Shown in pieces: positions 40,241 to 49,546 of a stretch of DNA of 64,000 bases. Numbering within the stretch: position 1 is the stretch's first letter; each line of letters opens with the position of its first letter. The stretch spans positions 1-64,000 of the forward strand of contig JAFLSK010000002.1 of the NCBI GenBank assembly GCA_022510945.1, in the 5' to 3' direction. Under the pieces are notes generated by a model. It was not told the origin of the DNA and did no database searches. It worked only from the letters and a program-made list of their open reading frames with translations. The stretch is from Ruminococcus sp. (GTDB lineage Bacteria > Bacillota > Clostridia > Oscillospirales > Acutalibacteraceae). A program made the position numbers and the translations under genes.

Positions 40241-41512
40241 ATGTCCGCTCCTTTAGCCGACCGACTTCGCCCGCAAGGTCTCGACGATATAGTAGGGCAG
40301 AAGCATTTGCTCGGAAAAAACAAGCCGCTTCGGAAAATTATCGAAAGCGGTGAGATTCCAAATTTAATATTCTACGGTCCGTCGGGAGTAGGCAAGACGA
40401 CTCTCGCGAATTATATCGCGAAGATTACTAACCGCGAGTTTAAAAAGCTCAACGGCACAACTGCCTCGACCGCCGACATTAAGGAAGTTTTCGCAAGCAC
40501 GGACACCCTGCTCGGAATCAACGGCGTTGTGCTCTACCTCGACGAAATCCAGTATTTCAACAAAAAGCAGCAACAGACCCTGCTCGAGTACATAGAGAAC
40601 GGCAAAATCACCCTAATCGCCTCGACCACTGAAAACCCGTATTTCTATGTGTACAACGCGATTCTCTCGCGCAGCACGGTGTTCGAGTTCAAGAGCGTCG
40701 AGCCTGTCGAGATTGAGAAAGCGGTGCTTCGAGGTATCGACTTTCTTGCTCAGGAGCAGAATATCGAAATTGAAATTGACGATCAAAGCGTAACTCACAT
40801 CGCTACCGCTTGCGGCGGCGACGTGCGTAAGGCGATGAATGCCGTGGAGCTTTCTGTCCTCGCATCACCTGAGAAGGACGGGAAAAAGGTAGTCGAGTAC
40901 AGCACTGTCGAGGAGCTCACCCAGAAATCCGCCGTGCGCTATGACCGCGACGGCGACGAGCACTACGACATAGTTTCCGCTTATCAGAAAAGTATGCGCG
41001 GCTCCGACCCTGACGCCTCTCTGCACTACCTTGCGCGTTTGCTCGAGGCGGGCGATTTACCCTCCGCCTGCCGCAGACTTATGGTGTGCGCCGCCGAGGA
41101 TGTTGGGCTTGCATATCCTCAGATTTTGCCCATAGTCCACAGCTGCGTTGAAATAGCTATGAAGGTCGGCCTTCCCGAGGCGCAGATTCCGCTTGCGGAC
41201 GCGGTTATTCTCGTCGCTACAGCGCCTAAGTCGAACTCGGGCGTTAACGCAATTCACGCCGCCGCAGCCGATATAAAAGCGGGCAAGGGCGGACCTATAC
41301 CGCGTCAGCTACAGAATATGCACTACGACGGCGAGGATAATCAGAACAAGGGTCAGTTCTATATCTACCCGCATAATTACCCGAACCATTGGACATACCA
41401 GCAGTACCTGCCCGACTCACTCGTAAACGCCAGATATTACGAGTACGGCGACAACAAAAACGAGCAGGCATTCAAAGCGTATTGGGAAAAAATTAAAAAT
41501 ATAAAGGAGTAA
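40241..41512 (+). CDS. rarA: Replication-associated recombination protein A (MgsA/RarA AAA+ ATPase)
   Basis: 423 residues from ATG 40241 behind TTTTGGAGGTAACT; the track start 40184 is inside the preceding hairpin. PLADRLRPQGLDDIVGQKHLLG is the RarA/WRNIP1 opening; Walker A GPSGVGKTTLA, Walker B LYLDEIQYF, sensor SRSTVFEFKSV. The C-terminal tetramerisation region includes PEAQIPLADAVILVATAPKSN and YPHNYPNHWTYQQYLPD. It acts at stalled replication forks. The alcohol dehydrogenase gene follows after six bases. Confidence 0.95.
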   Translation: MSAPLADRLRPQGLDDIVGQKHLLGKNKPLRKIIESGEIPNLIFYGPSGVGKTTLANYIAKITNREFKKLNGTTASTADIKEVFASTDTLLGINGVVLYLDEIQYFNKKQQQTLLEYIENGKITLIASTTENPYFYVYNAILSRSTVFEFKSVEPVEIEKAVLRGIDFLAQEQNIEIEIDDQSVTHIATACGGDVRKAMNAVELSVLASPEKDGKKVVEYSTVEELTQKSAVRYDRDGDEHYDIVSAYQKSMRGSDPDASLHYLARLLEAGDLPSACRRLMVCAAEDVGLAYPQILPIVHSCVEIAMKVGLPEAQIPLADAVILVATAPKSNSGVNAIHAAAADIKAGKGGPIPRQLQNMHYDGEDNQNKGQFYIYPHNYPNHWTYQQYLPDSLVNARYYEYGDNKNEQAFKAYWEKIKNIKE

Positions 41513-41518
41513 TTTCTG

Positions 41519-42691
41519 ATGCTTGGAAATTTCAGTTATTCAAACCCCACAAAGCTATATTTCGGCGATGACTCTTTGTCTTTCTTAGCCGAGGAACTTA
41601 AGAAGTACGGCAATAAGATTATGCTTTCCTACGGCGGAGGCTCAATCAAGCGCAACGGCATCTATGACGACGTTGTAAAGGTGCTTAAAGACTGCGGCAA
41701 GGAGGTATTTGAAGACCCCGGAGTTATGTCCAATCCCACAGTGGATAAGCTCTACGAGGGTTGCAAAATCGCCCGCGAAAACGACGTTGACCTCATCCTC
41801 GCGGTAGGCGGAGGTTCTACGATTGACTACGCTAAGGCGGTGTCCGTTTCGGCGTGGTGCGACAGCGACCCGTGGGATAAATACTACCTTAAAATGGAGG
41901 AGCCCGACAACAGGATTATTCCCGTTGGTAGTATCCTCACTATGGTCGGCACAGGCTCCGAGATGAATGGCGGCTCAGTTATCACCAACCACGAACAAAA
42001 GCTTAAAATCGGTCACGTTTTCGGCGAAGAAGTAATGCCGAAGTTCTCTATACTTAACCCTAAGTATACTTTCACCGTGCCAAAATATCAGATGATTGCC
42101 GGTATATTTGATATAATGTCGCACATTATGGAGCAGTATTTTTCAGGTGACGACGACAACACCTCCGACTATATCTCCGAGGCGCTTATGAAGTCGCTGA
42201 TTAACAGCTCACGAGTAGCGGTTAAAAATCCCGAAGACTACGAAGCGCGCAGCAACATTATGTGGACTGCGACGTGGGCTCTCAACACTCTGATTGCTTG
42301 CGGCAAAGCGACCGACTGGGAGGTTCATATGATAGGGCAGGCGATAGGTGCCTACACCGACGCCACCCACGGTATGACGCTTTCCGCGGTTTCGCTCCCG
42401 TATTACCGTATGATTGCACCTTACGGTCTGCACAAGTTCAAGCGTTTCGCAACAGCGGTGTGGGACGTTTGCATCGAGGGCAAAACTGACGAGGAGATTG
42501 TCGAGGAAGGTCTCAGCGCCATGGAAAGCTGGATGAAGGAGCTCGGTCTCGTGCTCAACGCAAAGGAGCTCGGCGTGACATACGATATGCTCGACGGCAT
42601 CGCGGACGCAACCTTCATCTTCGATGGCGGCTACAAAGTTCTGACAAAAGATGAGATAATTTCTATCATTAAACAAAGTATGAATTATTGA
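41519..42691 (+). CDS. Iron-containing (NADH/NADPH-dependent) alcohol dehydrogenase, butanol dehydrogenase type
   Basis: 390 residues. The N-terminal nucleotide domain includes YGGGSIKRNGIYDDVVKVL and LAVGGGSTIDYAKAVS; the iron-binding C-terminal domain has DIMSHIMEQYF and HMIGQAIGAYTDATHGMTLS with the ligand histidines. BDH/YqhD-like enzymes reduce aldehydes to alcohols in fermentation. It follows rarA closely and ends well before a terminator at 42793. Whether butanol or another alcohol is the product cannot be told. Confidence 0.92.
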   Translation: MLGNFSYSNPTKLYFGDDSLSFLAEELKKYGNKIMLSYGGGSIKRNGIYDDVVKVLKDCGKEVFEDPGVMSNPTVDKLYEGCKIARENDVDLILAVGGGSTIDYAKAVSVSAWCDSDPWDKYYLKMEEPDNRIIPVGSILTMVGTGSEMNGGSVITNHEQKLKIGHVFGEEVMPKFSILNPKYTFTVPKYQMIAGIFDIMSHIMEQYFSGDDDNTSDYISEALMKSLINSSRVAVKNPEDYEARSNIMWTATWALNTLIACGKATDWEVHMIGQAIGAYTDATHGMTLSAVSLPYYRMIAPYGLHKFKRFATAVWDVCIEGKTDEEIVEEGLSAMESWMKELGLVLNAKELGVTYDMLDGIADATFIFDGGYKVLTKDEIISIIKQSMNY

Positions 42692-42792
42692 TTACTAACG
42701 GCAAAACGGTGATTTAGTTTTAATTCTAATTAAGAACAAAAATGCTTTTTTTGTATCCCTGTTTTCCTATGGTAAAATTCAACAAAAAATGT

Positions 42793-42826
42793 GGGCGATA
42801 TTCGTAAATATCGCCCAATGTTTTTA
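42793..42826 (+). terminator. Terminator after the alcohol dehydrogenase gene
   Basis: GGGCGATAT/ATATCGCCC followed by AATGTTTTTATT. The rest of the gap to 42930 is AT-rich with a TATAAT near 42862 and no clear -35. Confidence 0.85.
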
Positions 42827-42930
42827 TTCTAAATTAGAAAATTATTGTTTGACTAATTTGTTATAATTACTCTGTAAATCTATATTAATCATATTGGGAA
42901 GTTTTGGGATTTACCGAAGGAGGAACTTTT

Positions 42931-44610
42931 ATGAAGAAAAAAGGAATTAAGGTTTTAGGCCTGTTTCTTGCGGTAGTTATGGTGCTTTCCTGCTGTGCAG
43001 TAGCAGGTCTGTCCGTTTCCGCCGCTACGGGTGACGTTGTTTATTTTGATAACTCTGTCACACATTTCTCAACCGTAAACTGCTATATGTGGTATGACGG
43101 CACTGAAAATAACAACGGTAGTTGGCCCGGTAAGCCGATGACAAATGTGTCAGGCGATATCTGGGCATATAACATTGACGGAGATTATGATAAGATTATC
43201 TTCAACGACGGCGGCACACAGTCCGACGACTTAAATTACCCAGGTAACGGACAGATTGCTAAGCCCAACGGCAACGGCAACAAGTTCGGCGTATCCTGGT
43301 CAGCATATTCGGGCGATACAACACTGCCCACCTCTGCAACAACTCCGACATCAGGCGGCTCTTCGTCAGGCGGAAGTTCATCAGGCTCATATTCAATCTA
43401 CTGCCAGAACGACGCAGGCTGGTCAAGCGTTTACTGCTATATGTGGAACAGCGGAACTGATACAAACGGTAGTTGGCCCGGCGTTCCTATGACAAGCCTC
43501 GGCGACGGCGTGTGGGAGTATAACTACTCCAAGCAGTACGCTAACGTTATCTTTAACGGCGGCAGCGATGCAAATAAGACAGGTGACCTCACCACTCCGT
43601 CTGTTACATCAATTTACAACAATAGTTCAAACTCGTGGGAGCCTTATAGCTCAAGCCCCGTAAAGATTACAAGCTTTACATCAAGCATTCAGTCTCCCGC
43701 GTATACTAACTGCAGCATTAAACTTACAACAGTGGCTAAGTCTGCAGCGGGTTCTCTCTACTATAAGTACACTGTAAACGGCCCGACAGGCGAGTCAGTG
43801 CTCTCCAACAGCGCCGCTTCAAGCGTTACCTGGATTCCGACAGTAGTGGGCACCTACAAAGTAACGGTAGAGGTTACCGACACAGCCGGCAACTCTAACA
43901 GCCGTTCTCTCGACTTCGTAATTAATGACCCGAGCCTGCTCGAAACTGCGTTCATCAGCGCATTCTCGAACTCACTCGGAACAAATACTCAGATTAAGCA
44001 GAACACGAACATCACCTTCACGCTTACTGCTCTCGGCGGTCACACAGGTAATAACCTTCTCTTCTACAAGTTTATTATCGTAGACCCTAACGGCGGCACA
44101 AACACGCCTTACTATACAACAAGCAATACCTACAGCTACACTCCCACAAAGCTCGGCGTGTATACAATACAGGCGTATGTTCAGAACTCTTACAACGACA
44201 CTGTAAACGGGACATACACCTACACCTGCGTGGGAGATATTTCCGAAACTCCCGAAGATACATCTCCTGCTCCTGTTCAGCCAACTACAAGTGCTGCTAC
44301 TGAGAGCACCACTGCTCCGACTGAAAGTGTTCCGGGCGGCGTAACGCCACAGCCTACCACTCCGTCGAGCGCTACAGATGCTCCGTCAGAATCCGTGACA
44401 ACCCCGAGCCAAAAGACCGAGCGCGGCGATGTTAACGGAGACGGTGTGGTTGACGTTATTGACGTAACAACTCTCCAGAAACACCTTGCATCTGTTTATG
44501 TTCCTACATTCATCGAGAGTCAGGCTGATACTAACAGAGACGGTGCAATCAACATCAAAGATGCTACACGCATTCAGGAGTATCTCGTAGGACTTGTTTC
44601 ACAGATATAA
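42931..44610 (+). CDS. Non-catalytic starch-binding protein: two CBM26-like modules, two Ig-like domains, dockerin
   Basis: 559 residues from ATG 42931 behind GAAGGAGGAACTTTT. After a signal peptide (VLGLFLAVVMVLSCCAVAGLSVSAA) come two related modules with the CBM26 pattern, TVNCYMWYDGTENNNGSWPGKPMT and SVYCYMWNSGTDTNGSWPGVPMT, joined by a Ser/Gly linker. Two Ig-like/triple-tyrosine domains (YKYTVNGPTGESVLS..., FYKFIIVDPNGGTN...), a Thr/Pro-rich linker and a type I dockerin (RGDVNGDGVVDVIDVTTLQKHLA, ADTNRDGAINIKDATRIQEYLV) follow. It has no glycosidase domain, so it should tether starch to a cohesin-based complex. The GH13 amylase gene is 18 bases downstream. Confidence 0.9.
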   Translation: MKKKGIKVLGLFLAVVMVLSCCAVAGLSVSAATGDVVYFDNSVTHFSTVNCYMWYDGTENNNGSWPGKPMTNVSGDIWAYNIDGDYDKIIFNDGGTQSDDLNYPGNGQIAKPNGNGNKFGVSWSAYSGDTTLPTSATTPTSGGSSSGGSSSGSYSIYCQNDAGWSSVYCYMWNSGTDTNGSWPGVPMTSLGDGVWEYNYSKQYANVIFNGGSDANKTGDLTTPSVTSIYNNSSNSWEPYSSSPVKITSFTSSIQSPAYTNCSIKLTTVAKSAAGSLYYKYTVNGPTGESVLSNSAASSVTWIPTVVGTYKVTVEVTDTAGNSNSRSLDFVINDPSLLETAFISAFSNSLGTNTQIKQNTNITFTLTALGGHTGNNLLFYKFIIVDPNGGTNTPYYTTSNTYSYTPTKLGVYTIQAYVQNSYNDTVNGTYTYTCVGDISETPEDTSPAPVQPTTSAATESTTAPTESVPGGVTPQPTTPSSATDAPSESVTTPSQKTERGDVNGDGVVDVIDVTTLQKHLASVYVPTFIESQADTNRDGAINIKDATRIQEYLVGLVSQI

Positions 44611-44628
44611 GGATTGAGGTAAGCAGCA

Positions 44629-47013
44629 ATGAGTTTTAAAAAAATTGCGGCTCTGATTCTGACATTGGTGATTTGCATTTCGGCGGGCGCGCTGTCTGTA
44701 CAGGCAGCCACCGCCGGCGAGAATACCGCTGCTGAGGAATCTTCCTCAATTATCGTACACTTTAAGAGCACAGACGCAGAGCCATATGTATATTACTGGA
44801 ACTCCCTTCCGAAGAATATTGAGACGAAGTATCCGGGCGTAAAAATGACAAAAGACCCTAACGAAGGCGAGGATTGGTATACCTATAAATTTGATAACGT
44901 TACCAAAATCAATATGCTCTTCACCGACAAAAACGGCAACCAACTCTCCAAGGAACTGACCCGCAACAGCGGTGAATGGTGGTACAAAAACAAAATCTGG
45001 AGCAAGACAAACAGGGAAAAGGGCGACAACGCTGAGGATATCGACTTCCGCGAGGAGTCTATCTACTTCGTTATCACCACCCGTTTCTACAACGGAGACA
45101 AGAGCAACGATGTTCACTGCTGGGACGATGGTGTTGCTAACAACCCCGACTCCGACCCCGCGTGGCGCGGAGACTTCAAGGGACTTGCTCAGAAGCTTGA
45201 CTATATCAAAGCTCTCGGCTTCTCAGCAATATGGATTACTCCTGTTGTAGAGAACGCATCGGGCTATGATTACCACGGCTATCACGCTATGGATTTCAGC
45301 AAGGTTGACTCCCGTTACGAAAGCTCCGACTTCACCTATGAGGATCTTATCGAGGCGGCTCACTCAAAGGATATGAAGATTGTGCAGGACGTTGTATGGA
45401 ACCACACCGGTAACTTCGGCGAAGGAACACTCTGCAAACTCTTTGAGCGCGACTATAACGCAGACCTTTCCAACCTCCAGGAGAGTATGATTCCTACAAA
45501 AACTCTCCTCGATGCCGCAGGAGTAAAAACTGCTGCTGAGTATTGGGCTCTCCAGCCCGGAAAGCAGTACGATGCTCGTCTTAACCTTATGAAAAACGTA
45601 ACGTATGCCGGCAGCAACGGCAACGGTACGAAGGGCTATCCCGAGGAAAAGGACTACAGCATCAACAAGCTCTCCGATAGCGATAAATATAACGCAAACA
45701 ACTATTGGCACACAGGCTACTTCCAGAATCCGAACTATGATGACTGGACGACGAAATTCTCGCAGATAGCAGGCGACTGCGTTGACCTCAACACCGAGAA
45801 CCCTGCTGTAGCTGAATACACAACCGAAGCATACGCGCAGTATATCAATATGGGCGTTGACGGCTTCCGTGTTGATACAGTTCGTCATATCCCGAGACTT
45901 ACTCTCAATATGATGTACAACCCGCAGATACTCTCAGCTGCTCAGGACGCCGGCAAGAACGGATTCTATATGTTCGGCGAAATCTGTACACGCTACACTC
46001 AGGTCTGGTACAGAGGCCACGCTGAGGAATCAGCTCCTTACTACACCTGGAAAGAAAGCAACGACAAGTGGGAAAAAGCGTGGAAGTGGGATACAAGCAG
46101 AGAGTCTATCAACTCCAATATGAACCTCACCTTCGACCACTACATTCAGGAGGACGACCCGAACAAGCAGCCTTCCTCTGACAACGCTTTCTTAAACGGC
46201 ATCACTTACCATAATCCCGACGACTCAAAGGCTTCGGGTATGAACGCTATCGACTTTACGATGCACAGAATGTTCGGTAATGCGGGCTCCGCTTTTGGTG
46301 TAGCAAAGTCGAGCGATAAGTATTACAACGACGCTACATACAATGTAATGTACGTTGACTCTCACGACTACGCTCCCGAGAATCCCGACGAGTTCACCCG
46401 TTTCAGCGGCGGTACACAGGCATGGGCTGAGAATATGGACTTAATGTTCACATTCCGCGGTATTCCTTGCCTCTACTATGGCTCCGAGGTTGAGTTCAAG
46501 AAGGGTGAATTGATTGATAAAGGTACGCTTATCAGCCTCGAGAACTCCGGCCGCGCATACTTCGGCGACTACCTTGAGGGTACAGTTACCGCAAAAGATT
46601 TCGGTCAGTTCAACGCATCGGGCAAGGTTAAGGAAACCCTTGATTCAACCCTTTCAAAGCAGCTCTCAAAGCTCAATATGATTCGTCGTGCTATCCCTGC
46701 TCTCCAGAAGGGACAGTACACAACCTCCTCAAGCTATGTAAGCGGCGATATGGCTTTCATCAGACGTTACACGAACGCTTCCGAGGGCGTTGACTCTCTC
46801 GCATGCGTTGCAATAAGCGGTAGCGCAACATTCAAGAATGTACCGAACGGAAAGTACATCGACGCTGTTACAGGCGATGTTCAGAATGTAACAAACGGTA
46901 CTCTCACCGTCGGCTCAATCGGCAAAGCTAATATGCGCGTATATGTATGCTGCGCATCAGGCTTCACTCCGATTAACGGCAAAATCGGCGGCGACACAAC
47001 ATATCTCAAATAA
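44629..47013 (+). CDS. Secreted GH13 alpha-amylase with N-terminal starch-binding-like module
   Basis: 794 residues. A signal peptide (ALILTLVICISAGALSVQAA) is followed at residues 40-125 by a CBM25/26-like module (VYYWNSLPKNIETKYPGVKMTKD). The GH13 barrel has region I DVVWNHTG, region II GFRVDTVRHI (nucleophile Asp), region III MFGEICTR (acid/base Glu) and region IV VDSHD. The all-beta C domain ends at ...YVCCASGF with a short tail. It has no dockerin or anchor, unlike its neighbour, so it is probably released or held by other means. It cleaves alpha-1,4 links of starch. A terminator follows. Confidence 0.93.
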   Translation: MSFKKIAALILTLVICISAGALSVQAATAGENTAAEESSSIIVHFKSTDAEPYVYYWNSLPKNIETKYPGVKMTKDPNEGEDWYTYKFDNVTKINMLFTDKNGNQLSKELTRNSGEWWYKNKIWSKTNREKGDNAEDIDFREESIYFVITTRFYNGDKSNDVHCWDDGVANNPDSDPAWRGDFKGLAQKLDYIKALGFSAIWITPVVENASGYDYHGYHAMDFSKVDSRYESSDFTYEDLIEAAHSKDMKIVQDVVWNHTGNFGEGTLCKLFERDYNADLSNLQESMIPTKTLLDAAGVKTAAEYWALQPGKQYDARLNLMKNVTYAGSNGNGTKGYPEEKDYSINKLSDSDKYNANNYWHTGYFQNPNYDDWTTKFSQIAGDCVDLNTENPAVAEYTTEAYAQYINMGVDGFRVDTVRHIPRLTLNMMYNPQILSAAQDAGKNGFYMFGEICTRYTQVWYRGHAEESAPYYTWKESNDKWEKAWKWDTSRESINSNMNLTFDHYIQEDDPNKQPSSDNAFLNGITYHNPDDSKASGMNAIDFTMHRMFGNAGSAFGVAKSSDKYYNDATYNVMYVDSHDYAPENPDEFTRFSGGTQAWAENMDLMFTFRGIPCLYYGSEVEFKKGELIDKGTLISLENSGRAYFGDYLEGTVTAKDFGQFNASGKVKETLDSTLSKQLSKLNMIRRAIPALQKGQYTTSSSYVSGDMAFIRRYTNASEGVDSLACVAISGSATFKNVPNGKYIDAVTGDVQNVTNGTLTVGSIGKANMRVYVCCASGFTPINGKIGGDTTYLK

Positions 47014-47029
47014 TTAAAGCTAAAGTTTG

Positions 47030-47061
47030 CAACCACCTGTCTCGGCAGGTGGTTGTTTTTT
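47030..47061 (+). terminator. Terminator of the starch-utilisation pair
   Basis: CAACCACCTG/CAGGTGGTTG followed by TTTTTTC. Confidence 0.9.
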
Positions 47062-47130
47062 CAAAATTTTGTTTTGCATTGCACGAAAATCCCTCTCTCG
47101 TTTGTATTATAGGTGAAAGGAGGTAATCAA

Positions 47131-47619
47131 TTGGAAAAATTCGTCGACGAAAAGAAAATTGAAAGAATCATACGTCAGCACGCTGATATGATTTACCGAA
47201 TTGCGTTCCAGAATGTTAAGAGCAAGGCTGATGCTGAGGATATCTTTCAGGACGTCTGCCTTTCGCTTATCACAGGGAATGCGCCTATTGACGACGCCTT
47301 ACATATCCGCAACTGGCTCATCCGAGTGACAATCAACAAATGCAACAACTTCCACAAATCTTTTTGGAACCGCAACAGCGAGCCGCTTACGGAGACTCTC
47401 GAGTATTTTCCGCCCGAGCAGCAGGAATTGTTGAGCGAGATATGGAAACTGCCGAAGAATTACCGAAATATTATCTACCTGTATTACTACGAGGGCTACA
47501 AAATTGCCGAGATAGCCGAGCTGATGAACTTAAACCCCAACACAGTCAGCTCCTCGCTGAATCGCGCAAGGCGTAGGCTTAAAATAATACTGACAGAAGG
47601 AGGCTTTAATTATGGATAA
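47131..47619 (+). CDS. RNA polymerase ECF-type sigma-70 factor
   Basis: 162 residues; the TTG at 47131 is favoured because AAAGGAGGTAATCAA lies just upstream and the track GTG start lies within that site. Region 2: AFQNVKSKADAEDIFQDVCLSLI; region 4: YYYEGYKIAEIAELMNLNPNTVSSSLNRARRRLK. It overlaps the next gene by 8 bp. The pair is a second copy of the arrangement at 6448-7867, although the sequences differ enough for a separate regulon. Confidence 0.9.
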   Translation: MEKFVDEKKIERIIRQHADMIYRIAFQNVKSKADAEDIFQDVCLSLITGNAPIDDALHIRNWLIRVTINKCNNFHKSFWNRNSEPLTETLEYFPPEQQELLSEIWKLPKNYRNIIYLYYYEGYKIAEIAELMNLNPNTVSSSLNRARRRLKIILTEGGFNYG

Positions 47620-48580
47620 AAATTTATATAACCAAACTATGGACAGCATCAGAATATCCAATGAAGCTGTTGAAAACGCAATTAAAAACCTAAAACAACC
47701 TGATGCTGTCGGAAAGGTTATCAAAATGAAAAATAAAAAGCATAGATTTATCAAGCCCGTCGGTGCAGTTGCCGCCGCACTTGCTATCATAATCGGCGCA
47801 GGCATAATTTTTAACATCAACAGTATGCCGTCCGAGCAGGGAACACACAACAGCTTCTTTATCACCGCCAACGCCGCCGCTACTGATGACGAGGCTGTCA
47901 AAATCACTAAGAAATTTACCACAATCGGCACTGTAACGCCGACAATCAGTTCGTGGGCAGCTACAACTTCACTCAGCCATATTTGCGTCAGTTCGGATTT
48001 TAATTTTAACTGCGTAGGTGATAACATTGAGACTATTACTTACAGAGTCAAAAACGGCGATAATGACGGAGCAATCAGCTTGCACAAATATAACAACAAG
48101 ATAGTTGATTACGGACAGAAAAAGAAGAGCTTTCACGGTGGTAGTGAATGGAACACAGTAAGAGGAGTTTATGGCAGAAACTATTATTATGATTATGTTA
48201 CAGTCAATTATAACAATCAGCTTGATACCTACTATGACGGTTCCCGCTTAATTACTTACTATGAACCGACTTCTGTTAAAGAAGGATTATTGATGAAGAT
48301 TTTTCTGGAAGAAGTGGACGACAATTTCGACGAGACCCCCGATATGACCGCCGGAGAAGTAAAAGAAAGGGTAAATAAATTTTATCAGAATATTTTCAAG
48401 GATACAGAGGTTATCATCACAGCAACCTTTACGGACGGCTCGACAGAGAGCAAAACACTTAAACTCGGTATTGATAACATATTCATTTACGATGAAAATG
48501 GACGTGTGCATACTGACGAAACACTTTGTTACAAGAAAGACTATGATTATAAGCTAACTATGAGTGCAAAGCTAGTTTGA
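47612..48580 (+). CDS. Membrane-anchored partner of ECF sigma factor (putative anti-sigma)
   Basis: 322 residues: a cytoplasmic N-terminus of about 48 residues, one membrane helix (FIKPVGAVAAALAIIIGAGIIFNI) and an extracellular part that begins NSFFITANAAATDDEA. The C-terminus has VIITATFTDGSTESKTLKLGIDN. The layout, the overlap with the sigma gene and the FxITAxAA motif parallel the protein at 6448-7377. An anti-sigma role is inferred from this arrangement; no known anti-sigma domain motif is seen. A hairpin terminates the operon. Confidence 0.72.
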   Translation: MDKNLYNQTMDSIRISNEAVENAIKNLKQPDAVGKVIKMKNKKHRFIKPVGAVAAALAIIIGAGIIFNINSMPSEQGTHNSFFITANAAATDDEAVKITKKFTTIGTVTPTISSWAATTSLSHICVSSDFNFNCVGDNIETITYRVKNGDNDGAISLHKYNNKIVDYGQKKKSFHGGSEWNTVRGVYGRNYYYDYVTVNYNNQLDTYYDGSRLITYYEPTSVKEGLLMKIFLEEVDDNFDETPDMTAGEVKERVNKFYQNIFKDTEVIITATFTDGSTESKTLKLGIDNIFIYDENGRVHTDETLCYKKDYDYKLTMSAKLV

Positions 48581-48610
48581 TAATCCTATAATCCATTTCC
48601 AATATATCCC

Positions 48611-48655
48611 CAACACGCCGCTCTCCTTTACGGAGGGCGGCGCGTTGATATTTGT
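48611..48655 (+). terminator. Terminator after the second sigma/anti-sigma pair
   Basis: CAACACGCCGC/GCGGCGCGTTG (one G-U) around TCTCCTTTACGGAGG, which can itself pair, followed by ATATTTGTT. Confidence 0.7.
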
Positions 48656-48760
48656 TCAGATTTCGCCTTAATTTTTCATTTTTATGTTGACATTTTTCAT
48701 TGTTTTATGTATAATCTTAAATAGCGTTTTAATATGCGTTTTTGTGATTTGGAGGTGCTT

Positions 48761-49255
48761 ATGCTTCTTCAATTAAAGGAAGTCTTTCTCAACGACGGCC
48801 ATAGGCTTAGGTTTGACTATTCCTTGCCGATGCAGGACTTTGAACTTAACGGCGATTATCCATTCAAGTCGCCCGTCAAGGTATCGTGCACGGCGGTCAA
48901 CCGAGCAGGGCTTGTGGAGTTGAGTGTAAATGCGGTTTTTGATTATACCACCCGCTGTGACCGTTGCTTTGACGAGCTCGTCGAGCATATGGACTTTACG
49001 TTCACCCACGGACTTGCCGTTTCGCTGATTGACGACGAAAATGACGACTATATTGAAACACCGGATTACACTCTTGAACTCGACGATGTCGTAATCTCCG
49101 ATATTATCCTGTACCTGCCGAGCAAAATGCTCTGTAAGGAGGATTGCAGGGGTATTTGTTTTAAATGCGGCAAAAACCTCAACCACGGCGACTGCGACTG
49201 CGATAAAACGCCCGTTGACTCAAGGCTCGAAATCCTGAAACAGCTTATTGACTAA
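48761..49255 (+). CDS. yceD: YceD/DUF177 family protein (23S rRNA accumulation protein)
   Basis: 164 residues from ATG 48761 behind GATTTGGAGGTGCTT. The central RCDRCFDELVEHM and the C-terminal cysteine motif CKEDCRGICFKCGKNLNHGDCDC define DUF177. The family is required for normal 23S rRNA levels in several bacteria and is almost always upstream of rpmF, as here (27 bases apart). Confidence 0.92.
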   Translation: MLLQLKEVFLNDGHRLRFDYSLPMQDFELNGDYPFKSPVKVSCTAVNRAGLVELSVNAVFDYTTRCDRCFDELVEHMDFTFTHGLAVSLIDDENDDYIETPDYTLELDDVVISDIILYLPSKMLCKEDCRGICFKCGKNLNHGDCDCDKTPVDSRLEILKQLID

Positions 49256-49282
49256 CATACAAATATCAAGGAGGAAATCAAA

Positions 49283-49480
49283 ATGGCAGTACCTACCGGT
49301 AAAACTTCACACAAAAGAAAAAGCACAAGACGTTCGGCTGTATACAAGATCGACGCTCCTGCTCTCACAACTTGCCCCAACTGCGGTGCTTTAACAGCTC
49401 CCCACAAGGCTTGCACAACTTGCGGCCAGTATAAGGGCAGACAGGTTGTTGTTAAGGACGACGCTACAGCAACAAAGTAA
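49283..49480 (+). CDS. rpmF: 50S ribosomal protein L32
   Basis: 65 residues. MAVPTGKTSHKRKSTRRS is the L32 opening; CPNCGALTAPHKACTTCGQYKGRQV keeps all four zinc-binding Cys, so this is the C+ form. AAGGAGGAAATCAAA precedes ATG. It is co-transcribed with yceD and followed by a terminator. Confidence 0.97.
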   Translation: MAVPTGKTSHKRKSTRRSAVYKIDAPALTTCPNCGALTAPHKACTTCGQYKGRQVVVKDDATATK

Positions 49481-49481
49481 A

Positions 49482-49520
49482 AACAATGTCGGGCGGCAAA
49501 TCAGCCGCCCTATTGTTTTA
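49482..49520 (+). terminator. Terminator after rpmF
   Basis: AACAAT-GTC-GGGCGGC/GCCGCCC-T-ATTGTT stem followed by TTATAAG. Confidence 0.85.
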
Positions 49521-49546
49521 TAAGACGATTTAAAGGAGGTACGCTG

